Positions 57,201 through 64,000 of a stretch of DNA of 64,000 nucleotides are shown one piece after another (position 1 is the first letter of the stretch; every line of letters begins with the position of its first letter). The DNA comes from Seminavis robusta (taxonomy: Eukaryota > Bacillariophyta > Bacillariophyceae > Naviculales > Naviculaceae): assembly GCA_903772945.1 (NCBI GenBank), contig CAICTM010000354.1, positions 1 to 64,000 of the forward strand, written 5' to 3'. Made by a program: the position numbers and the translations under genes. The notes under the pieces are model-generated. The model saw only the letters and a list, made by a program, of their open reading frames with translations, was not told the origin of the DNA and did not search any database.

Positions 57201-60200
57201 ATCGAAATCCATGTTGAGATCTTCGCCCTTTTCAGCCAACACCAAGGTCCTAGATGGCTCTAACACCGAGTTGAGGCGCTCCAGGACCGCGTCTTCTGTC
57301 AAACTCAGCTCATCAAGCAGAAGCATGTCTCCGGACTTCATTGCAGCTGCTACAGGCCCATCCGCCCATTCAAAGAGGGCCGAATGACGCCGAAACAATT
57401 CATCAAGTTCATCAAAGGTTCGTCGAAACTGCAAGGCTTCCCCGTCTCTTTTGGAGGTCCCACCACTGGTCTTCTCCGCAGACAACCTTGGTTTCTTCTG
57501 AGGAGATTCAATGCCCACGTCGCCCTCCGTACTGAGGCTGGCTTTCAAATCTTTGGTCAACTTCATCATTGCGGCAACGGCTCCCTCTGGCAAGTCTAGT
57601 CCAGGTTGCTTCAGGCCATCTCGAGTTGTCGTGTCCATGTCTGAGTCATCGGCATCGGAATTCTCGTGTCTGAGAAACGAGGGCATGTCTGCTTGCTCGA
57701 TCGCAGCTTTGTTCGGCCACCGGAGGAGTAACGTTTGTAGTCTTTTGTAAATTTGCCCAGCAATGATGTTTCTTCCTCGAACAGGCCTCAGGCCACCAAT
57801 CAAGTCAGAGGTTTCAGTAGTTGCATGACAGTTGATGATTCTAAGAATTACATTTGACATGGCGCTCAGGAGCTCCACGACCGTAGTCTTTCCACAACCA
57901 GTGTCTTGTGACAAGAACAGTTGTTAGTTGACTGGCTGCAATCTGGTCTGCGGATATGGATAGGAAGGAAGATTACTCACCTCCAACAAGCAACACTGGC
58001 TCACGATACTCGACACATCGCTGAATGAGCGTCAGCGACCTGAGCAGAGATCTTGTAGGGGCAATGGACTGCATCAATTTCGACCTTCGGAAAGCCCCAA
58101 CCTGCTCTGCTGTGAAACGTTCCAGACTCAAACGAGCCACTGATTGTTGGCCAAAATAGAAGTCGTCGACTTCCAGATTCAACTTTATTTGCTTCTCGAT
58201 TTCTTCTCTGACGACTCTCTTCTCCTCTTCAGTGCGCAATCGCTCGGCCAACAACATGTACCCATCTTGGGCGAGCTGGAGCTTTGAGGATGCTTGCCGC
58301 TCCGCCCACCGGAGAAGGTCTCGCGGTGTGATCAGGCCGTCCTTTCCCAGAAAGACCCCACTTTTGCTACGGCGTTGACGTAGGTTGTCCATAACTGCGA
58401 CAAGAGCCTTTGCATGACTAGGAGGGCAGCCACACCTCCGTTCTAGAATTGTTGTCATTTCCGAGTTTGGAATATCCGAAACATGCAATTCGACGAATCG
58501 ATTGCGAAAAGCCCGCGAAAGAGGCTTTCTTCCGCCATAGGCACCACAGGGATTCTGAGTGGCAAACAACCGGAATCTAGGATGTGGTGTTATGGTTTGG
58601 TTGATTTCGGGAAGGTACAGTTGTCGGTTGTCATCCAAGAGGCGGTTTAGAGCCTCTAGTACCTCGCTTGGCGCGAGATTGAGCTCGTCAAGAATAACCC
58701 AGTCACCTCGCTTCAAGGCTCTCACGAGGATTCCGTCCTGAAACGTGAGGGCGCCATTGGCATCTGGTGCAAACGAACCAGTGTACTCTTGGACATCTTC
58801 GATGGTCGACAGGTCAATCCAAATGAGAGCCCTGCATTGTGCCAAGACACGCAACAACCAAATTTCAATTTCTTACCTGTATGTTCATGGTTGTTGATAC
58901 GCACGACATGGTGTCCTAAACGCGCTGCTACGTATTCTACCAAGGTAGTCTTTCCGCCTGAAGTTGGACCCTCCAATAGAACAGGCCAAGGTCCCGAAGC
59001 AATTGCCCGGGCCAACCTCCGAACGTTGGACTTTGCAGAAGGGGTCAAAATGAATTTGCACTTCCCAGATGCATCCGGTTCTGCCCAGTCAATCGGCCTA
59101 TGCGGGCCAGCCTCGATCCAGAATGGTTTGACCAAGACGTATGCTGACGAGTCTCCTTTACCAGGTCTCCTTCCTGGGTGGTCCTTCTCGTTTTTGCCGA
59201 TCTTGTCCCCAAATGCTCCTTTCAGGACACGCTGCACTGCTTTGGTGGAGTTTGCATCCAACGGGCCTTGAATGGCCAGTTCGAACCCTTCAACGAGCGC
59301 CCGTTGCAATGAGATACGTTGCATGGACACGAGGTTCTTTGCAGCGGTCAGCGCCCTCGATAGAGTCCTGAGAGTGAAGCGAGGTTTGTGCCCAGCTCCA
59401 TCAACCAGGACTTGCTCGGCAAGCGCGCGACACTTGAGATACAGATCGACGGATGCAATCACCGTATCAGTATGCTCGGGAGGTTTGTCGCCAGCAGGCA
59501 GAACAAAGCGCAAGTATCTCGACGCAACAACACGAAGCTCAACTGGATCAAGTAGCTCGTCCACGTATAACTCGGTAAACCGTGATCGAATACTGGGATG
59601 AAGCTCCTTCTTTCCAGCGTCTGTAGCAGGGTTCATTGCCGCAAAGAGGCGGAAATCAGGGTGACGCGGTACAGGTACAATGTCGCCCCTTTCGGTAAGA
59701 GTGAGACTGCCTGCTCTGTCGTCCAATAGCCCTAGTAGCCGCTGCAATATTTCCGAAGAAGCTAGATTGATCTCGTCAAGCAATACCCTGAATAGCAGAG
59801 AGGCATTCGAGTAAGATTGCCAACATCTAGGATACTTCTCACTTCTTCGTTAGTTCCTCGAAGCTTACCATTTCCCTCCACGTATAGCGTCAACAAGAGC
59901 ACCCTCGGTGAAGCAGAAAACGAGCCCCGAATCGCAAGCAACCCGCTGTCTTTCGAAGCTCTCGGCTGTCTCGCAAAAGTTTTCCCAGGACAGCAGGCCT
60001 CCTCTGCGTGACGCGTTCCCCTTGTCTTCCCCCTTGTGTTCCTGTTGCCTGACTTTTGCAAGACCCATTTTCGATGCCCTTAGGAAGCACTGCGAGAGTT
60101 TTTTCCAGTTTTTCTTGATCAATGCTGAAGATGCAAAGTTGAGAAAATCAGAGTTTTGTTTCCGTGAAAAAGTTGCAACAAAGTTATCCACAAAGGACGA

Positions 60201-62954
60201 ATACACCCTCTGGGCAACATGCTGCAGTTCCAGCGGACGAAACCCTCCAAGCAAATCAGTGGAATCGGTCTGGAGACTCAGATTCTGCACGACAAGGTCT
60301 CTCCCACATCGTTGAGCAAGGTGCTGCACAACACTGGTTTTGCCCCCGCCGGTTTCCCCCACTTCAGGATCCAAGAGCAATCATCATCGACAGCTGTTAG
60401 GTTTGCGAAGCAATCGTCGTTTCGCAAACTCACTCCACCATTACGTACCTAACAGAAGCGGTTCATTCTCTTTGACCGCAACAGCAATGGATTCCATAAT
60501 CCTCAAAGAAAAGCTGGTTTCCGTGAAATCATTGCCATCCGCAGTTTGGCTTGCATCAACCACTACTGGTAGCTTGACACGTCCCACTTCGACAAGATCA
60601 CGTCCCGCTTGCGCGACGACGGGTCGGCGGTATTCAATGTATGCCAGCGCCAAGTCGGCGGTGAGCCCCCAGTTGGGTGCGACGATGCTTCGAATGAAGT
60701 CTCGGCGCTGTTCTCGATGGGGACTACCGGCACAAAAGATATCCACGCTCTCCGCCATGCACAATGTCCTTTGGCTTTCTGTGGCATATTTGGTATCGCG
60801 TTCAAAGACAACTCCATTGGCTATTCGCGACAGCAGCTTGAAGAAGTCTCGTACCGATGGTTGACGACCACTCATCAAAGTCGCGCTAGCAGCGGTAGAT
60901 TGTTGCGGGTTGTTTTGTTCGGAGAACGGTTGCTGTCGATCACCAGTATAGTCATCATTTCGACCACTGCGATCCACCGATTTCAAAATTTTCAATGCTG
61001 ACTCGGAAATGGTGGGAGGTAGATTAGGATATCGCGATCGAGCAATTTCTTGAAGCTCTCCATAGGGCAACGGCCTGACAAATACTCGTCTCCACAAAGA
61101 AGGATTGAGAACGCGCTTGTTGGCACCCCTTCTTTTGTAATGACCATCTGTGGCTGTGGTAGTCAAAGTGGCAAAGATTCGAAAATTGGGGTGACACCGT
61201 TGCATCGAATTGTCCCCACTCATGCCCAAAGGCAAGACTCGATCCTCCAACAGTTTCACCAATGACGCCTGTATTTCAATGGGAACAGAATCCAAGTCCT
61301 CCACCAGCACCCATTTTCCCGTTCGTACAGCCATGGTAAGTGCTCCGGGCTTCCAAGCAAACTCACCGGGAATATCCGTCATGGTGTACGTCCCAATCAG
61401 TGTCTTGGCATCGGTTTCTTCATCCACGTGCAACTCCAACAAGTTATTGATATCGTTGTTACTGGTCAAAGCAAAAACGGTGGCAAGTTCTCGCACTAGA
61501 CTGCTCTTTCCAGATCCCTGTGGTCCACAAATGAGAATGGGAGGATGTGGATGGGTGGACATGGCGGCTCCCACCAGGGCTAGATTTTCGGCAGTTGTGG
61601 CAGTGCGGGTCAGCACAGGTGTTGTTGTTGTCGATTGTTGGAGTGGTTCTTTTGAAGCAACTGCATGTGCAATGGACTGATGTTTGCAAAAGACAATGCC
61701 ATTTCCTACATGGACCAGCCAAGGATGCAGTGTAATGAAAGTTCGTGCCAGAGCGGCTGATGGAACGTTAAAAACGCCATCATGGTCAAACAGTCGTGCC
61801 TTTCCTTGCAGTTGCAGTTCCTGTGCTTCTTGTTCCTCCTGGTCAATGATCCATGGATGAATGACCCATGGAACCCTTTGTTTCCGGACGTTTAGTCTTT
61901 GCAAGTATTCTCCCTTGGCAAGAGGAGTCAATTGCAGTACGTATGTGACGATGCGAGCAATGTACCATCGAATGGCCTGGGAAAGGTCAAAGTTGTTGGG
62001 GTCAAATAATAATAGATCATTCTGCTGGTTGTCGTTTTTATCGTTATGGGTTCCCACATCGTCCATGCTATGATCGTCGTCTTCGTCGTCATCATCGATT
62101 TCCATCGCGTCATCTGCCTCGCCACGGGCACTATTTGTTGACTTGACACCAGGATTTGGATGTTGAGCAAAGTAGTGGTTCATAATGGCAAATACAGGAC
62201 TCCAATTCCAGAACGAGAGTGCCATGTGGATTTCTCCTCGTTTGTAAAAGAACTGGCAAATGGATTGTGTGGCTTGCACCAGCAAGAAGTGGTAGTACAT
62301 GTATTGAGATTGTTTTTGTGGTGCTTGACCAGTTGTTGTTTTTGGGTTGGTCATGTCTCGTAAGGGACAAGGAAAGGTCGACAAGGCAAACAACTCAGAT
62401 ACAATTGGTGCCAAAAAAGGTGCAATGGGCAACCAGATGGAGAAGAGTAAAAAGGCTGCCTTGTGGTGTTTGATGTCATTCTTGCTTGTTGCTTTACTGT
62501 TGTTTTCCATGGGAACAATGATGGAATTAACGATTTGAGCAGCTGTATCCATGGCAATGGGAGGCATGGCTCGTAGCAGATTTCGTAGATAATCGGCTCG
62601 TTTCCAGGTTCTGATTTGGGAAGGATCCAAGGGCAAATCCCGATGGGGGTCCAATAGTGGTGGAAGTTGGGCAGGCAGATGATCAACCGAGGATACCATG
62701 GCATCTTTTCCACAAGCCAGCAACAAGTCGCAAGCAATCTGATCGATATAGGACTGACAGTCATCAGCCGTGTTGTCTGTTTCCGTGGTTGGATGAATAT
62801 CATCCTTGTCTGTCCGAGTCAAAGCTCGAGCTGCAGCAGCAATGCGACTCAGATAGGAAAGAACCAATTTCTTCTCGTGATCAGCATCTACTCCTTCTTC
62901 CTTTTGGATGCTCGAATCTTTTTCTTTTTCTTCCTTCATCATAGTCATGGTCAA
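45227..62954 (-). CDS. MDN1: midasin, giant AAA+ ATPase of 60S ribosome assembly
   Basis: Eight exons: 62954-60449, 60361-59869, 59787-58877, 58796-57981, 57904-56492, 56408-56384, 56296-49052, 48968-45227. They stay in frame for 5716 residues (yeast Rea1 4910, human 5596). Midasin pulls assembly factors off pre-60S particles in the nucleolus and nucleus. Six AAA P-loops: GPQGSGKS (477-484), VGETGGGKT (AAA2, from 836), GPTSGGKTT (AAA3, about 1273), GDTGCGKTT (AAA4, about 1575), GDPGVGKTS (AAA5, 2047-2055), GKSSSGKST (AAA6, 2367). Walker B examples: LLDEINLA, ILDELNLA, LLDELSLT, LLDELNLA. A helical linker (about 2650-4790), an Asp/Glu-rich region (about 4790-5460) and the MIDAS domain (AVDDSESML, Asp-x-Ser-x-Ser type; DDSES at 5512-5516) follow. 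The domain order is canonical and complete. Introns are 76-87 nt. M5 or M6 could also start it. Confidence 0.95.
56384..56408 (-). other. MDN1: 25-nt microexon of midasin (AAA5 P-loop)
   Basis: Flanked by TTAG before and GTGAGT after. It adds GT GAC CCC ... ACA AG, which with the neighbouring bases encodes GDPGVGKTS, the whole Walker A of AAA5. The flanking introns are 83 nt (56491-56409) and 87 nt (56383-56297). Skipping it would shift the frame (25 is not a multiple of 3). Confidence 0.85.
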
Positions 62955-63010
62955 CTTCTCGTATGATCAACAACTAACTCAAGTTAGATGCCTCTTCGTC
63001 TTCTATGATT

Positions 63011-63051
63011 GTAGCAGCAGCTTGGTCAATTGTAGCAGCAGCTTGTCAATT
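63011..63051. repeat. 20/21-bp tandem duplication
   Basis: GTAGCAGCAGCTTGGTCAATT then GTAGCAGCAGCTTGTCAATT, 60-100 bp upstream of the midasin start; the copies differ by one base indel. Confidence 0.8.
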
Positions 63052-63232
63052 GTGTTTGTTCTTTCAAAACAAAAACAAAAAATGAGCCCGTTGAAAAGAT
63101 TGGTTGGTTTGGAGGCTGTGTCACGTGGCTTTGCACAGCTCTTTGCACCATCCATAAGCCAGTGCGTCCGGTAGGGAGCTGTGGAAACACCATGGCCACT
63201 GGTACCGATACGGGTACATGTACAATTAATTT

Positions 63233-63587
63233 CCTGGAAGGTCCCGCAAATAATGAAATAGTTTAATTATGATGAATTCTTGATTAACGTGTTTAATGGT
63301 GATGAATGGTGATGAATTCATCACCAGTTTGTTGAATGGTGATGAATGGTGATGAAGATGATGAATTCGTGATGACTGGTGATGAATCGTGATGAAAAAT
63401 AGTACTGTTTTACTATAGAGATGATGAATGGTGATGAATGGTGATGAAAATGATGAAACCGTGATGAAATGTGATGAATGGTGATGAATTCATCACCAAT
63501 GTGTTGAATGGTGATGAATGGGGATGAAAATATTTAATTAATGATGAATTCAATTCCAGATTTTCATGTTTGGCAGGACCTTCCTGG
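63233..63587. repeat. GTGATGA satellite within imperfect inverted repeats
   Basis: The ends CCTGGAAGGTCCCGCAAA (63233-63250) and TTTGGCAGGACCTTCCTGG (63569-63587) are near inverse complements. Inside, by eye, GTGATGA occurs 13 times. The 18-bp palindrome GGTGATGAATTCATCACC is present twice (63308-63325, 63480-63497), each followed by similar GTTGAATGGTGATGAATGG sequence, giving a higher-order period of 172 bp. This could be a small non-autonomous DNA element with an expanded core; no transposase is present. Confidence 0.6.
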
Positions 63588-63855
63588 GGTACTGGCGATA
63601 CTGTACTAGTCTACCAGACTGGTGCAGTACTGGTGCCTCCCTCCTCAACAAAGTGTTCTTGTCTGAGAGATGCATGCACTGGCTTCCTTTCCAAGCCCTT
63701 GCTTGCTAGCTCCTTGATCAATTTTAATTAATTGAGTTATCTTCGCTCTCTACTACCCAGATTGAGAAACCAACACAGGGACACCTTAGTAGCTGGCTTG
63801 AAGTGGGTGATGCCAGAGGCAGGATTCCCTTCAGTTGATTTTTAAAAGTTGATTT

Positions 63856-64000
63856 TTATGGTGCGCTTCCAGGGCATCCATTGTCACGTAACCATTGCAG
63901 CAAATGATCATGCCCCTTGTCTACAGCAGAGTGCCAAGTTGATTCATCCCAGGGGCAGTCATGCTCACGGGCATACTTCAAGATTTCCAAGTGCCCGTTT
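63856..64000 (-). CDS. ankyrin-repeat protein, C-terminal end (partial)
   Basis: Runs in from the right edge of the window and stops at TAA (63858-63856). The 47 visible residues include NGHLEILKYAREHDCPWDES, then TWHSAVDKGHDHLLQWLRDN, GCPGSAP. This is the GHLEVLKWAxENGCPWD type of ankyrin unit found in large families in diatoms and other protists. One complete unit and one diverged last unit are seen. The gene's length and targeting cannot be judged. Such families often vary in copy number between strains. Confidence 0.8.
   Translation of the reverse strand, partial: NGHLEILKYAREHDCPWDESTWHSAVDKGHDHLLQWLRDNGCPGSAP

Larger units (their letters stand above)
62955..63855. other. intergenic with satellite, 0.9 kb
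   Basis: Contains the midasin promoter side, a small tandem duplication (63011-63051) and the GTGATGA satellite. No gene recognised. Confidence 0.5.

Overview
The window is nuclear DNA of a photosynthetic stramenopile, most probably a pennate diatom. Three enzymes (pyruvate dehydrogenase E2, FabZ, ketol-acid reductoisomerase) start with a signal peptide followed by an Ala-Phe type cleavage site (SAFTAP, TAFAPSAF, NAFGIN). This is the bipartite presequence used to enter the four-membrane plastid of diatoms. Other diatom-like traits are a voltage-gated proton channel, GT-AG introns of mostly 76-131 nt, and a terminal ankyrin fragment of the GHLEILKYAREHDCPWDE type. The species cannot be fixed from the sequence alone.

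Layout. 0.6-2 kb: two unrecognised genes, head to head. 3.2-10.1 kb: Hv1 proton channel, CDC37 co-chaperone, a TALE homeodomain protein and an unknown two-exon gene. 10.7-16.8 kb: two tandem paralogues of an unrecognised four-helix membrane protein, with a decayed fragment of REV3 (DNA polymerase zeta) between them. 17.4-29 kb: ATG14/UVRAG-like protein, CSA/ERCC8 WD40 protein, TIM10, an IQ/coiled-coil protein, a GOT1 protein with extra acidic-aromatic arms, and a macrodomain protein head to head with a pentatricopeptide repeat protein. 29.1-39 kb: fucosyltransferase, plastid PDC-E2, FabZ, a TIR-domain protein and plastid ketol-acid reductoisomerase. 39.5-45.1 kb: an RlmN-type radical SAM methyltransferase with a C-terminal membrane anchor, and two unknown genes. 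45.2-63 kb: one giant midasin (MDN1/REA1) gene of eight exons, whose spliced frame encodes 5716 residues. 63.2-64 kb: a GTGATGA satellite inside imperfect inverted repeats, and the end of an ankyrin gene running off the edge.

Working together. PDC-E2 and FabZ are divergent across one shared ~600 bp interval and act in the same plastid route: pyruvate to acetyl-CoA, then the dehydratase of fatty-acid synthesis. Ketol-acid reductoisomerase close by uses the same plastid pyruvate pool for branched-chain amino acids. The other genes are independent housekeeping functions.

The main unusual signals are: (1) the palindrome TACCGGTA, found 12 times, always outside exons; (2) a 25-nt microexon in midasin encoding the AAA5 P-loop, with six of seven introns lying at or near AAA-core motifs; (3) the tail-anchored RlmN; (4) the GOT1 protein with a signal peptide and matching Asp/Tyr-rich arms; (5) an intron that separates the plastid presequence from the enzyme in ketol-acid reductoisomerase; (6) the REV3 pseudogene fragment. 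I see no tRNA, rRNA, CRISPR array, retroelement or virus-like element that I can support.
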